A stretch of DNA of 64,000 bases from Pseudomonas solani (GTDB lineage Bacteria > Pseudomonadota > Gammaproteobacteria > Pseudomonadales > Pseudomonadaceae): contig NZ_AP023081.1 of assembly GCF_026072635.1 (NCBI RefSeq), forward strand, positions 1,086,501 through 1,150,500, in the 5' to 3' direction. The translations under genes and the position numbers were made by a program. The notes beneath the pieces are model-generated. The model was not told where the DNA came from, did not search any database, and saw only the letters and a list, made by a program, of their open reading frames with translations. Of the stretch, positions 47,859-57,735 are shown piece after piece; position 1 is the stretch's first letter; the number at the start of each line of letters is the position of its first letter.

Positions 47859-49937
47859 ATGCATACATTCTTCATCGCCCCCACCGGTTTCGGCGTCGGC
47901 CTCACCTCCATCAGCCTGGGCCTGGTCCGCGCCCTGGAGCTGGCCGGCCTCAAGGTCGGCTTCTACAAGCCCATCGCCCAGCACCACCCGGGCGACCGCG
48001 GCCCCGAGCGCTCCAGCGAACTGATCGCCCGCACCCACGGCCTCACCGCGCCCAAGGCGCTGGAGCTGTCCCAGGTCGAGCGCATGCTCGGCGACGGCCA
48101 GCTCGACGAGCTGCTGGAAGAGATCGTCAGCCGCTACCAGCAGGCCGCCGAAGGCAAGGACGTGGTGATAGTCGAAGGCATGGTGCCCACCCGCCACGCC
48201 AGCTACGCGGCACGGGTCAACTTCCACCTGGCCAAGAGCCTGGACGCCGAGGTGATCCTGGTCTCGGCCCCGGAAAACGAAACCATCACCGAGCTCTCCG
48301 ACCGCATCGAGATCCAGGCCCAGTTGTTCGGCGGGCCGCGCGACCCCAAGGTGCTCGGGGTGATCCTCAACAAGGTGCGCGAGGCGGACTTCGCCGAGCA
48401 GATCCGCGAGAACTCCTCGCTCCTGCGCAGCGACGACTTCCGCCTGCTCGGCTGCATCCCCTGGGAAGACGAGCTGAACGCCGCACGCACCCGCGACGTG
48501 GCCGACCTGCTGGGCGCGCGGGTGATCAACGCCGGTGACTACGAACAGCGCCGGGTGCAGACCATCGTCCTCTGCGCCCGCGCCGTGCCCAACACCGTGC
48601 CGCTGCTCAAGCCCGGCGTGCTGGTGGTGACCCCGGGGGACCGCGACGACATCATCCTCGCCGCCAGCCTCGCCGCCATGAACGGCGTGCCCCTGGCCGG
48701 CCTACTGCTGTGCAGCGACTTCCCGCCGGACCCGCGCATCATGGAACTGTGCCGCGGCGCCCTGCAGGGCGGCCTGCCGGTGCTGGCCGTGGCCACCGGC
48801 TCCTACGACACGGCCACCAACCTCAACCGCATGAACAAGGAAATCCCGGTGGACGACCGCGAGCGCGCGGAGAAGGTCACCGAGTTCGTCGCCCGCTTCC
48901 TCGACCAGGATTGGCTGCGCGACCGCTGCGGCACCCCGCGCGAGCTGCGCCTGTCGCCCCCAGCCTTCCGCCACCAGTTGGTGAAGCGGGCGCAACTGGC
49001 CGGCAAGCGCATCGTCCTGCCCGAAGGCGCCGAACCCCGCACCGTACAGGCTGCCGCCATCTGCCAGGCCCGTGGCATCGCCCGCTGCGTGCTGCTGGCC
49101 AAGCCCGAGGAGGTGCAGGCGGTGGCCGTCGCCCAGGGCATCGTGCTGCCCGAGGGGCTGGAGATCCTCGACCCGGACCTGGTGCGTCCGCGCTACGTCG
49201 AACCCATGGTCGAACTGCGCCAGGGCAAGGGCCTCAACGCCCCCATGGCCGCTGCGCAGCTGGAGGACAGCGTGGTGCTGGGCACCATGATGCTGGCCCT
49301 GGGCGAGGTGGACGGCCTGGTCTCCGGCGCCGTGCACACCACCGCCAACACCATTCGCCCGGCCCTGCAGCTGATCAAGACCGCGCCGGGCTACAAGCTG
49401 GTGTCATCAGTGTTCTTCATGCTCCTGCCGGAGCAGGTGGTGGTCTATGGCGACTGCGCGGTGAACCCCGACCCGAGCGCCGCCGAGCTGGCGGAAATCG
49501 CCCTGCAGAGCGCCGACTCGGCCGCCGCCTTCGGCATCGAGCCCAAGGTGGCGATGATCAGCTATTCCACCGGCGACTCCGGCAGTGGCGAGGAAGTGGA
49601 GAAGGTGCGCGAAGCCACCCGCCTGGCCCGTGCCGCACGCCCCGACCTGCTGATCGACGGCCCGCTGCAGTACGACGCCGCCGCCATCGACAGCGTCGGC
49701 CGGCAGAAGGCCCCCAACAGCCCGGTGGCCGGTCATGCCACGGTGTTCGTGTTCCCCGACCTGAACACCGGCAACACCACCTACAAGGCGGTGCAGCGCA
49801 GCGCCCAGGTGGTCAGCGTCGGCCCCATGCTGCAGGGCCTGCGCAAACCGGTGAATGACCTCTCCCGCGGCGCCCTGGTGGACGACATCGTCTACACCAT
49901 CGCCCTCACCGCCATCCAGGCGGCGACCCGCGACTGA
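47859..49937 (+). CDS. pta: phosphate acetyltransferase
   Basis: A 692-residue long-form Pta: N-terminal P-loop-like domain (HTFFIAPTGFGVGLTSISLGLVRALELAG), a DRTGG-type middle domain (about 215-330), and the C-terminal catalytic PTA domain from about 375 (KRAQLAGKRIVLPEGAEPRTVQAA; DGLVSGAVHTTANTIRPALQLIKT; ISYSTGDSGSG; GPMLQGLRKPVNDLSRGALVDDIV). It interconverts acetyl-CoA and acetyl phosphate. It starts 9 bp after ackA with a GGCGGC ribosome region, so ackA and pta are co-transcribed. Confidence 0.94.
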   Translation: MHTFFIAPTGFGVGLTSISLGLVRALELAGLKVGFYKPIAQHHPGDRGPERSSELIARTHGLTAPKALELSQVERMLGDGQLDELLEEIVSRYQQAAEGKDVVIVEGMVPTRHASYAARVNFHLAKSLDAEVILVSAPENETITELSDRIEIQAQLFGGPRDPKVLGVILNKVREADFAEQIRENSSLLRSDDFRLLGCIPWEDELNAARTRDVADLLGARVINAGDYEQRRVQTIVLCARAVPNTVPLLKPGVLVVTPGDRDDIILAASLAAMNGVPLAGLLLCSDFPPDPRIMELCRGALQGGLPVLAVATGSYDTATNLNRMNKEIPVDDRERAEKVTEFVARFLDQDWLRDRCGTPRELRLSPPAFRHQLVKRAQLAGKRIVLPEGAEPRTVQAAAICQARGIARCVLLAKPEEVQAVAVAQGIVLPEGLEILDPDLVRPRYVEPMVELRQGKGLNAPMAAAQLEDSVVLGTMMLALGEVDGLVSGAVHTTANTIRPALQLIKTAPGYKLVSSVFFMLLPEQVVVYGDCAVNPDPSAAELAEIALQSADSAAAFGIEPKVAMISYSTGDSGSGEEVEKVREATRLARAARPDLLIDGPLQYDAAAIDSVGRQKAPNSPVAGHATVFVFPDLNTGNTTYKAVQRSAQVVSVGPMLQGLRKPVNDLSRGALVDDIVYTIALTAIQAATRD

Positions 49938-50102
49938 GCACCCTGCCCGGCGGGTGGCCGCGCTGCCCGACCGGGCGGTCACCCTTGCCGCTTGCAGTTC
50001 AGTGAACAGGCGTTAACCTGTGCCACCACTGGCCCCGCTGCGTTCGCAGCGTCCCCTCAACAGGGCGGCAGAGACCGTCCAGGAACGAGGTCCCGACCTT
50101 CC

Positions 50103-51011
50103 ATGCTGAGTTTCTTTCCCGCTTCCGTGCGCGGCGTCATCGCCTCCCTGCTGCTGGCGCTCAATACCTTGTTCTGGTGCTGGCCGCTGTTCGCCGTCAG
50201 CCTGCTGAAGATGGCCCTGCCCTTCCGCCCCGTGCGCCTGGCCTTGAACTGGGTGGTGAACTTCATCCACGAGGGCTGGGTGAGCTGCAACAAGGTGTGG
50301 ATGAACCAGGTGCGCGACACCCGCTGGCGGGTGGAAGGCCTCGAAGGCCTCGATTACCAGCACTCCTACCTGGTCACCAGCAATCACCAGAGCTGGGTGG
50401 ACATCCTGGTACTGCAGTACGTGCTCAACCGCCGCATCCGCCCGCTGAAGTTCTTCCTCAAGCAGGAGCTGATCTGGGTCCCGGTGATCGGCCTGTGCTG
50501 GTGGGCGCTGGAATTCCCCTTCATGAAGCGCTACTCCAAGGCCTACCTGGCCAAGCACCCGGAGAAGAAGGGCAAGGACCTGGAAACCACCCGCCGCACC
50601 TGCGACAAGTTCCGCGACAACCCGGTGGGCATCTTCAACTTCCTCGAAGGCACGCGCTTCACCGAGCAGAAGCACCGTGAGCAGAACTCGCCCTTCAAGT
50701 ACCTGCTCAAGCCCAAGGCCGGCGGCATCGCCTTCGTCCTCGACGCCATGGGCGAGCAGATGCAGGCGCTGCTCAACGTCACCATCCATTACCCCGAAGG
50801 CAACCCGAGCTTCTGGACCCTGATGGCCGGGAACATCCCCGAGGTGATCGTGCGTATCCAGGCGATGCCGATTCCCCAGGAATTCATCGGCCGCAGCTAC
50901 GACCAGGACGAGGCCTACCGCAAGACCTTCCAGCTCTGGGTCAACCAGCTGTGGGAAACCAAGGACGCCGAGCTGGAGCAGTTGCACCAGCAGTTCCCAC
51001 CGAGCCGCTGA
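50103..51011 (+). CDS. acyltransferase (PlsC/YihG-like)
   Basis: A 302-residue membrane acyltransferase with an N-terminal hydrophobic helix (about 10-36), the catalytic HX4D box NHQSWVD (His95, Asp100), and the substrate EGTRF motif near 180. Architecture is like YihG/LPLAT-family acyltransferases that modify lysophospholipids or related acceptors. ATG 50103 has its ribosome site (GAGG) rather far upstream. It is downstream of ackA-pta but separated by about 165 bp, and ends with a strong terminator. Confidence 0.85.
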   Translation: MLSFFPASVRGVIASLLLALNTLFWCWPLFAVSLLKMALPFRPVRLALNWVVNFIHEGWVSCNKVWMNQVRDTRWRVEGLEGLDYQHSYLVTSNHQSWVDILVLQYVLNRRIRPLKFFLKQELIWVPVIGLCWWALEFPFMKRYSKAYLAKHPEKKGKDLETTRRTCDKFRDNPVGIFNFLEGTRFTEQKHREQNSPFKYLLKPKAGGIAFVLDAMGEQMQALLNVTIHYPEGNPSFWTLMAGNIPEVIVRIQAMPIPQEFIGRSYDQDEAYRKTFQLWVNQLWETKDAELEQLHQQFPPSR

Positions 51012-51030
51012 GGCAGCGCCCCGGAACGCG

Positions 51031-51055
51031 AAAGCCCGCCGATTGGCGGGCTTTT
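51031..51055 (+). terminator. intrinsic terminator after the acyltransferase gene
   Basis: AAAGCCCGCC-GATT-GGCGGGCTTT then TT (51031-51056). Confidence 0.88.
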
Positions 51056-51098
51056 TCATGGGTGAGTATTCGATCGGCGGGCTCCATGAGCCAGCCCC

Positions 51099-51159
51099 GT
51101 AGGGCGGGTGAAACCCGCGAAGTGGCGCACGGAGAGGCGTCGGGTTGCACCCGACCTAC
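51099..51159. repeat. extragenic palindrome family R1, copy 3
   Basis: GTAGGGCGGGTGAAACCCGCG... ...TCGGGTTGCACCCGACCTAC, as at 2424 and 45055. Confidence 0.8.
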
Positions 51160-51196
51160 CCGTCACACACCCAATGCAACGATGCCGGGCCCTGCT

Positions 51197-51230
51197 GCGT
51201 TGGGCCTCGCTGCGCTCGGTGCCAACCTAC
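51197..51230. repeat. extragenic repeat family R4, inverted copy
   Basis: GCGTTGGGCCTCGCTGCGCTCGGTGCCAACCTAC, the reverse complement of the R4 copy at 44857-44890 with small changes. Confidence 0.7.
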
Positions 51231-51241
51231 GGATGTCTGCC

Positions 51242-51553
51242 TTAACCCGAGATCACCTCGTCCACCTGCAGCAGCGGGGCGATGTTGGTGTAGCGGGGAA
51301 TGTCTTCGTTGATCGCCTGGCCGTGCTTGCGCAGGGAGGCCTGGAGGCTGTCGATGGATTTGATCCAGATATTCGCCACGCAGAGGAAGGGCGCGGCGGA
51401 GCCGTCGCCGGAGGCGAGGCCCTTGCGGACTTCGGCCTTGACGAAGTTGTCCCCCAGCATATCGCTGACCATGGGGATGTGTTTTTCCAGGTAGTAGGTG
51501 AAATCGAAGGTGCCGCCCTCGTTGTTCGGATAGGCCACAAACAGGCAATGCAT
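51242..51553 (-). CDS. EthD family protein
   Basis: A 103-residue dimeric alpha/beta-barrel protein: HCLFVAYPNNEGGTFDFTYYLEKHIPMVSDMLGDN, with the Y-x7-H-x-P pattern of EthD domains, and LCVANIWIKSIDSLQASLRKHG. EthD domains occur in ring-cleavage or degradation pathways, and stand-alone copies are common. ATG 51553 follows AAGGAG; the longer frame to 51802 is not supported. No catabolic partner lies nearby. Confidence 0.82.
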   Translation of the reverse strand: MHCLFVAYPNNEGGTFDFTYYLEKHIPMVSDMLGDNFVKAEVRKGLASGDGSAAPFLCVANIWIKSIDSLQASLRKHGQAINEDIPRYTNIAPLLQVDEVISG

Positions 51554-51696
51554 GGGAAAACTCCTTGGGTTGGCCGGCTGCACGGGCGCGCCGTGGGGCA
51601 AGTGTAGGTCGCCCCATGACCGGCGCTTGCCATCATGGGGTCGTAGTCGCGGATGGGTATGTGCGCGACGCCCGGGGCGGGCGTCGCGCAGTGGCC

Positions 51697-53832
51697 TCAG
51701 CCCCGTGGCTTGAAGCTCGCCCAGTCCACCTGCAGGGGGAAGCTCTCGGCCTTGGCCACCGGCAGCCCCGGGGAAACCAGGAAGCCCTGCATGATCGAGC
51801 AACCGTGGTCGATCAGCCAGTCGCGCTGGGCCAGGGTTTCCACGCCCTCGGCGATCACCTCCAGCCCCAGGTGGCTGCCCAGGTCGATGATGGTGCTGAC
51901 CACGGCGGCATCGCGGGGCGACTCCAGCATGTTGGAGATGAACAGGCGGTCGATCTTCAGCGTGTCCAGCTCGAAGTGGCGCAGGTAGGCCAGGGACGAG
52001 TAGCCGGTGCCGAAGTCATCGATGGCGATGCGCACCCCCAGCTCGCGCAGCTGGCGCAGCTGCTCGCGGGTGTTGTCCAGGTCCTGCATCAGCGCGCTTT
52101 CGGTGACCTCCACTTCGATCTGCGACGGTTTCAGCCCGTGCGTCGCCAGCACCTCGCGCAGGTCGTCCACCAGGGTCGGCATGCCGAACTGCACCGGGCT
52201 GAAGTTGATGCTGATCACCAGGTCCTCGCCAAAGCGCTCCCGCCACTGGGTGCATTGGCTGACCCCCTGCTCGAGGATCCAGTCGCCCAGGCGGTTGATC
52301 AGCCGGGTCTCCTCCAGCAGCGGGATGAACACGTTGGGGGCGACGGTGCCGGCGACCCGGTGCTCCCAGCGCAGCAGCGCCTCGAAGCCGCGCAGGCGGC
52401 CGCTGTCGAGGTAGATCTGCGGCTGGTAGACGAGCACGAAATCATCCTGCTCGATGGCGTTGCGCAGGCTCTCTTCCAGCATCAGCCGCGAGCGGGCGCG
52501 GCCGTTCATTTCCGGGGAGAAGAAGCGGTACTGCTGGCGGCCGGCACGCTTGGCCTCGTACATGGCGATGTCCGCCGCGCGCAACAGGCCGTCCACGGTC
52601 TGCCCGCATTCGGGGAAGCAGGCGATGCCGACACTGGCGCCGAGGGTGATGTCGATGCCGTCGATGCGGTAGCGCACCGACACCAGCTCGATGAGCTTCT
52701 CGGCCACCCTGGCCGCGTCTTCCGGGTGCTCCAGGGAGTCGATCAGCGCGGTGAATTCGTCACCGCCCATGCGCGCGAGGATGTCGTAGGGGCGCAGGCA
52801 GGTCTTGAGCTGTTCGGAAACGCGCCGCAGCACCTGGTCGCCGGCGTCGTGGCCGAGGGAATCATTGATGCGCTTGAAGCCGTCGAGGTCGAGGTAGAGC
52901 ACCGCCATGCGCTTGCCGCTGCGCTCGATACGCGCCAGCGCCGCATCCAGCGATTGGTGGAAACCACGGCGGTTGAGCAACCCGGTGAGCGCATCGGTGA
53001 TGGCCTGGGATTCGAGCTGCGCGTGCAGCTGGCGCACTGCGGACATGTCCAGGCTGATCACCACCATCGAGCGCTGGGCCCGGGGCAGCGGCGCGCAGGA
53101 CAGGGCCACCGGCAGCGTGCCGCCATTGAGGGTGTTGAGCACCGCGTCGTGCAGGCGGTAGGGCTCGCCGCGCTTCCAGTGGCGGTAGAACTCCGACAGG
53201 CGCCAATCGCCGACGATCTCGGGGCTGGAGAGCAGCGAGAGGAAGGGGCTGCCTTCGAGGTCGCTGACCGAGCCCTGCAGCATCAGCGCCATGGCCGGGT
53301 TGGCGAAGTTGACCATGCCGTCCTCGCCCACCACCAGGATGCCTTCGGCGGCATTCTCCAGCACCGAGGCGTTGAAGGCGCGGGCGCTGTCCAGCTGCTG
53401 GGTCAGCTGCAGCAGGTCACGGCGGTTGCGCTCGTGCTCCAGCAGCGACTGCACCTTGTGCCGCAGCACCTGCGGGTCGAAGGGCTTGAGGATGAAGTCC
53501 ACCGCGCCACTGGCGTAGCCACGCAGCACGGCTTCCTGGGTGTGGGCGATGGCGGAGATGAAGATGATCGGCGTGTAGCGGGTGTGCGGGCTGCCGCGCA
53601 TCAGCCGAGCGACTTCGAAGCCGTCCATCTTCGGCATCTGCACATCGAGCAGCACCAGCCCCACTTCCTCCTCCAGCAGGCATTGCAGGGCCGCCTCCCC
53701 CGAGTCGACGGTGCGTACGTCCCAGCTGGAGTCGTCCAGCACCGCCTCCATGGCGGCGAGGTTCTCGTGGCGGTCATCGACCACCAGGAGGATGTTTTCG
53801 GGTCCCTTGAGCTTAGGCAGTGGCTGCATCAT
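51697..53832 (-). CDS. c-di-GMP signalling protein REC-PAS-GGDEF-EAL
   Basis: A 711-residue protein: receiver domain 12-130 (Asp63 phospho-acceptor in LVLLDVQMP), PAS about 148-265, GGDEF about 275-440 with intact GGDEF at 356-360 and an I-site RPYD five residues before it (347-350), and EAL about 455-700 with EALLRW and IDDFGTGYSSLAYL. Both halves look catalytically competent by motif, so the protein could make or hydrolyse c-di-GMP, or switch. Its start overlaps the hybrid kinase stop by 20 bp, so the kinase is the likely input. Confidence 0.9.
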   Translation of the reverse strand: MMQPLPKLKGPENILLVVDDRHENLAAMEAVLDDSSWDVRTVDSGEAALQCLLEEEVGLVLLDVQMPKMDGFEVARLMRGSPHTRYTPIIFISAIAHTQEAVLRGYASGAVDFILKPFDPQVLRHKVQSLLEHERNRRDLLQLTQQLDSARAFNASVLENAAEGILVVGEDGMVNFANPAMALMLQGSVSDLEGSPFLSLLSSPEIVGDWRLSEFYRHWKRGEPYRLHDAVLNTLNGGTLPVALSCAPLPRAQRSMVVISLDMSAVRQLHAQLESQAITDALTGLLNRRGFHQSLDAALARIERSGKRMAVLYLDLDGFKRINDSLGHDAGDQVLRRVSEQLKTCLRPYDILARMGGDEFTALIDSLEHPEDAARVAEKLIELVSVRYRIDGIDITLGASVGIACFPECGQTVDGLLRAADIAMYEAKRAGRQQYRFFSPEMNGRARSRLMLEESLRNAIEQDDFVLVYQPQIYLDSGRLRGFEALLRWEHRVAGTVAPNVFIPLLEETRLINRLGDWILEQGVSQCTQWRERFGEDLVISINFSPVQFGMPTLVDDLREVLATHGLKPSQIEVEVTESALMQDLDNTREQLRQLRELGVRIAIDDFGTGYSSLAYLRHFELDTLKIDRLFISNMLESPRDAAVVSTIIDLGSHLGLEVIAEGVETLAQRDWLIDHGCSIMQGFLVSPGLPVAKAESFPLQVDWASFKPRG

Positions 53833-56800
53833 CGCTGCCTCCGGAAACGTCCAGCCAGCGATGGAGCAGGTCGATCAGTTCCTGGCGGCTCACGGGCTTG
53901 GCCAGGTAGTCGTCGGCACCTGCGGTAATGCACTTCTCCCGGTCACCCTTCATCGCATGGGCGGTGAGCGCGATGATCGGGATGTTGCAGCCATGCTCGT
54001 CCTTGAGCAGGCGGGTTGCGGTGTATCCGTCCATGTTGGGCATCGCCATATCCATCAGAATCAGGTCGAAGGGTTCACGCTGGTAACTCTCGATGGCCTC
54101 CAGGCCATCCCGCGCGGCGCTGACGTCGAGGCCGACCTCGTCCAGCAGCGCACTGAGCGCATAGATATTGCGTACATCGTCATCCACCAACAGCACGCGC
54201 ATCCCTTGCAGCGAGCGGCTTCCCGCCTCTCCCGGCGCCTGCCCGGCGAGGGCACGGACGGTGCCGAGGAAGCCCTGCACCGCCGAGCTCAGCCCATCCA
54301 GGTCATCCCCCGCCTTGCGCACCACCACCGCCGAATAGCGGCGCAGTCGCTGCAGGGTCTGCAGGGTGACGTCCACCCCAGTGTTGATCACCACACGCGA
54401 GTCAGCCAGCGGACGCTGTCGATCGAGGCTATCTAGCAGGTCGAAACCGTCCTGGTCGGGCAGGTCGAGGTCGATCACCAGCGCAGCGAAACGCCCGTCC
54501 GCGTAGGCCTGGCGGGCGCTTTCGGCACTGCTTGCGGCCGTTACGGAGAAGCCCAGCTCCTCCAGGTGATCGCGGTAGTGATCACGTTCGATGGCGACGT
54601 CCTCCACCAGCAGCAGGCGATGCGGGTCCGGGGGCACATTGGCTTCGAGGTCGTTGAAGACCCGTTCCAGATCTTCCCGGGCGATGGGTTTGACCAGGTA
54701 ACGGGTGGAATCGTCCAACCAATCTGTCGGCTGCGGCACGCAGGAGATGATGTGCACCGGCGTGCCGCGGTGCAGGGCCTGGCTGCGCAGGCGCCGGTAG
54801 ATCTGCCAGCCGCTGACGTCCGGCAGGAGGATGTCGAGGATCACCGCCGCGAAGCGCTCCTGCTGCAGCAGGGCGACCGCCTGTCGGCCACTGCCGCAGA
54901 GCACGGTGGCATAGCCATGGCTCTGCGCGGCTTCGGCGATGACGCTGGCGAAATCACCGTCGTCTTCGACGATGAGCACCGCCGGCCCGGTGCCGTTGCG
55001 TACAGGCAGGGCCTCGCCGTCAGCCTCTTTCTCCGCCTCGAAGCCCACCGCCACCGGCAGTTCGACGATGAAGCTGGAGCCCTGCCCCGGCGTGCTGGTG
55101 ATGCGGATCTGGCCATCCAGGGCCAGCACCAGCTGGCGGGTGATGGCCAGGCCCAGGCCGGTGCCACCGAAGCGCCGGCTGGTGGAGCCGTCGATCTGCT
55201 GGAAGGCCTGGAAGATACGCTCGTGCTGCTCGGCAGGGATGCCGATGCCGGTATCACGCACGGTGAAGCGGATGATCTCGCGGCCATCGCCATCGGTGCG
55301 GTCGATGACCCCGACACTCAGCTCCACCTCGCCCTGCTCGGTGAACTTCAGGGCATTGGAGAGCAGGTTGCGCAGGATCTGGTGCAGGCGCACGCGGTCG
55401 CTGTGGATGACCCGGGGCACGCCGGGCTCCACCCCGGTGATCAGGCGCAGGGCCTTGATCTCGGCCATGGGGCGCAGGCTGGCGTCCAGTTCCACCAGCA
55501 CATCCTGCACATTGAGCGGCTCCAGCTTGAGCTGCATGCGCCCGGCCTCGACCTTGGCCAGGTCGAGCACGTCATTGATCAACTGCAGCAGGTCACTGCC
55601 GGCGCGGTGGACGATGTCGGCATGGCGCGACTGCTTCTCGGTGAGGTTGCCGGCGCTGTTCTGGCGCAACTGGTCGCTGAGAATGAGGATGCTGTTGAGC
55701 GGCGTGCGCAGCTCGTGGGACATGTTGGCGAGGAATTCCGACTTGTAGCGGTTGGCCAGGATCAGTTGCTCGGCCTGGTCACGCAGGCGCTGCTCGGCGG
55801 CCTTGCGCTCGCTGATGTCGATGACCACCGCCTGGACCCAGGTCTCGCGGCCGCTGCGGATCGGCGACAGGCCCACTTCCAGGGGAATCATGCGGCCGTC
55901 GCGGTGCTGGCCGAACAGCTCGCGGTTGTTGCCCATGCGCCGGGGCTCGGGGTTCTTCTGGAAGCCTTCGCGCAGCCCCACATGGGCCTCGCGCAGGGCC
56001 TCCGGCAGCAGGCGCTCTACGGTGGCGCCGAGCAGCTCCTGGCGGCTGTAGCCGAACATCTGCTCGGCCTGGCGGTTGACCATGACGATGCTGCCGCGCA
56101 GGTCCACCAGGATGATGGCGTTGGGCGAGGCCTCCACCACCAGGCGGAAACGCTCCTCGGCGGCACGCCTCGCCTGGAGGTCCACCAGGTTGATCAGGTA
56201 GCGCGTGCCGTCGCGCTGGTTCAGGGAGGTGAGGCTCAGGGAGGCGAGGCCATCGCCGCCATCGTCGCGCTGGATCTGGAACTCTTCCTCGCCACTGCGC
56301 AGCCGCTCTTCGTCGAGGTCCAGCAGGCGTGGCAGGTAGCGACGCACACGCTGGCCGGAAAGCAGGTCGGATTCGCAGCCGAGCAGCTCGGCGGCACTGC
56401 GATTGGCCATCTCGATGCGGCCCTGGGCATCGCATAGCAGGGTCGCCACGGGCAGGCGCTCGACCAGGATGCGCAAGCGCTCCTCGCGCTCGCGCAGCAA
56501 CGAGGATGCCTGGTCGCTGGCGGCGAGTTGGCGCTCGCGCAGGTGCAGGTAGCCGCCCACCAGCAGCGACAACAGCAGCGCGGCGGCCAGGCCGGTCCAC
56601 AGGCTGTAGCTGAGGCGATCATCCACCAGCAACGCTTCATATTCGGCAGTGCTGCTCACCTTCAGTGCCCAGGTGCGGCCAAACAGCTTGATCTGGCGCT
56701 GCTCTTCGAAGCGCGGTGGAAGGCCGTTGTCGATGGCATCGTCGAGCAGCACGGCTCCGGCCTCCAGGTCGCTGACGCCGACTCGGTACAGGCGCACCCG

Positions 56801-57544
56801 GTTGCCGAGGATGCCGCTCATCAGGTCATGCAGGCGGAAGGCCCCGGCCACCGCACCGATGAAGGCCTCGCGCCGCTCGTCGGCGGTGGTCGCCGGGGCG
56901 TTCGAACGGTACACGGGCATGTAGAGCAGCACACCGCTCTGAAGGTCCTGGTCGGTCTCCTGCTTCAACCTCAGGGGACCGGTGAGGCGTGCCTCGCCGC
57001 TTTCCCGGGCCTGCTCGATGGCCTGCGCCCGCACCGGCTCGCTGAGCATGTCGAAGCCGAGGGTGCGGCGGTTGCGCCAGTCCAGCGGGCTGGTGTAGTC
57101 CACCACCACATACTCGTCGCGCGGGCCGGGCGGGAAGACGCGGAAGTCGCGGCGTCCATCGGCCTGGGTGGTGCCGACGAAGTCGTTGAGCTGGTCACGC
57201 TTGAGATAGCGGCCCCAGGCCAGCGCCTGGATGCCCGGGTAGCGGTCCTGCAGGTGCAGTTGGTCGGCCGCCTTGGCCCATTCATCCGGAAGCACGTCGG
57301 AGCTGCCCACCAGCAGGCCGGACATGCCTCGCAGCACCATTTCGTAGGCGCGCATGCGGGTCGCGAGACGCTCGGCGATCTCTTCGCTTTCCAGGCCGAA
57401 ACGCCGCTGGTACTCCGCCTGGTTGCGGTTTTCCAGCGCCAGCCACTGCCACAGCACCAGGCCGCCAAGCCCCACCAGCAAGGCCAGCGCCACCACCAGG
57501 GGCAACCAGGGTTTCCTCGCGGAGGTGCCGGTACGCTCGTCCAT
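53813..57544 (-). CDS. CHASE-domain hybrid histidine kinase with three receiver domains
   Basis: A 1243-residue membrane sensor. Transmembrane helices at about 14-36 and 312-334 bracket a CHASE periplasmic domain. Two PAS domains follow (about 360-465 and 470-590), HisKA with the phospho-acceptor His610 (SHELRTPLNSIL), ATPase (about 715-830, DTGIGIP, GTGLGLAITRQL), then three receivers (about 855-965, 975-1085, 1118-1240; the last DLILMDMAMP). There is no HPt domain, so relay to a separate partner is expected. ATG 57544 follows AGGAGC. The downstream REC-PAS-GGDEF-EAL protein is the obvious target. Confidence 0.9.
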   Translation of the reverse strand: MDERTGTSARKPWLPLVVALALLVGLGGLVLWQWLALENRNQAEYQRRFGLESEEIAERLATRMRAYEMVLRGMSGLLVGSSDVLPDEWAKAADQLHLQDRYPGIQALAWGRYLKRDQLNDFVGTTQADGRRDFRVFPPGPRDEYVVVDYTSPLDWRNRRTLGFDMLSEPVRAQAIEQARESGEARLTGPLRLKQETDQDLQSGVLLYMPVYRSNAPATTADERREAFIGAVAGAFRLHDLMSGILGNRVRLYRVGVSDLEAGAVLLDDAIDNGLPPRFEEQRQIKLFGRTWALKVSSTAEYEALLVDDRLSYSLWTGLAAALLLSLLVGGYLHLRERQLAASDQASSLLREREERLRILVERLPVATLLCDAQGRIEMANRSAAELLGCESDLLSGQRVRRYLPRLLDLDEERLRSGEEEFQIQRDDGGDGLASLSLTSLNQRDGTRYLINLVDLQARRAAEERFRLVVEASPNAIILVDLRGSIVMVNRQAEQMFGYSRQELLGATVERLLPEALREAHVGLREGFQKNPEPRRMGNNRELFGQHRDGRMIPLEVGLSPIRSGRETWVQAVVIDISERKAAEQRLRDQAEQLILANRYKSEFLANMSHELRTPLNSILILSDQLRQNSAGNLTEKQSRHADIVHRAGSDLLQLINDVLDLAKVEAGRMQLKLEPLNVQDVLVELDASLRPMAEIKALRLITGVEPGVPRVIHSDRVRLHQILRNLLSNALKFTEQGEVELSVGVIDRTDGDGREIIRFTVRDTGIGIPAEQHERIFQAFQQIDGSTSRRFGGTGLGLAITRQLVLALDGQIRITSTPGQGSSFIVELPVAVGFEAEKEADGEALPVRNGTGPAVLIVEDDGDFASVIAEAAQSHGYATVLCGSGRQAVALLQQERFAAVILDILLPDVSGWQIYRRLRSQALHRGTPVHIISCVPQPTDWLDDSTRYLVKPIAREDLERVFNDLEANVPPDPHRLLLVEDVAIERDHYRDHLEELGFSVTAASSAESARQAYADGRFAALVIDLDLPDQDGFDLLDSLDRQRPLADSRVVINTGVDVTLQTLQRLRRYSAVVVRKAGDDLDGLSSAVQGFLGTVRALAGQAPGEAGSRSLQGMRVLLVDDDVRNIYALSALLDEVGLDVSAARDGLEAIESYQREPFDLILMDMAMPNMDGYTATRLLKDEHGCNIPIIALTAHAMKGDREKCITAGADDYLAKPVSRQELIDLLHRWLDVSGGSDDAATA

Positions 57545-57698
57545 GAATGCTCCTGTCCGTTCCTTGTCCGGGAGCCCGCCTTGGAGGGGCATCCGACCGG
57601 CAAATCATGGTTCGCGGGAACCATGTCGGCAGTCTAGTCAGGAATCGGCACCATGGCCTTGCGCCAGCAGGGAGACGACGGACGGCATGAAACGACAA

Positions 57699-57716
57699 GG
57701 CCCCCGAATGGGGGCC
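57699..57716 (-). terminator. hairpin after the OmpA-type lipoprotein gene
   Basis: GGCCCCC-ATTC-GGGGGCC read leftward, followed only by TTGT, so a weak terminator. Confidence 0.45.
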
Positions 57717-57735
57717 CTGTGCTGGAGCGGGGGAA

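Noticed and set aside
54566..56437. 623-codon open frame on the plus strand across the hybrid kinase
   Set aside because: Antisense shadow of conserved kinase and receiver motifs.
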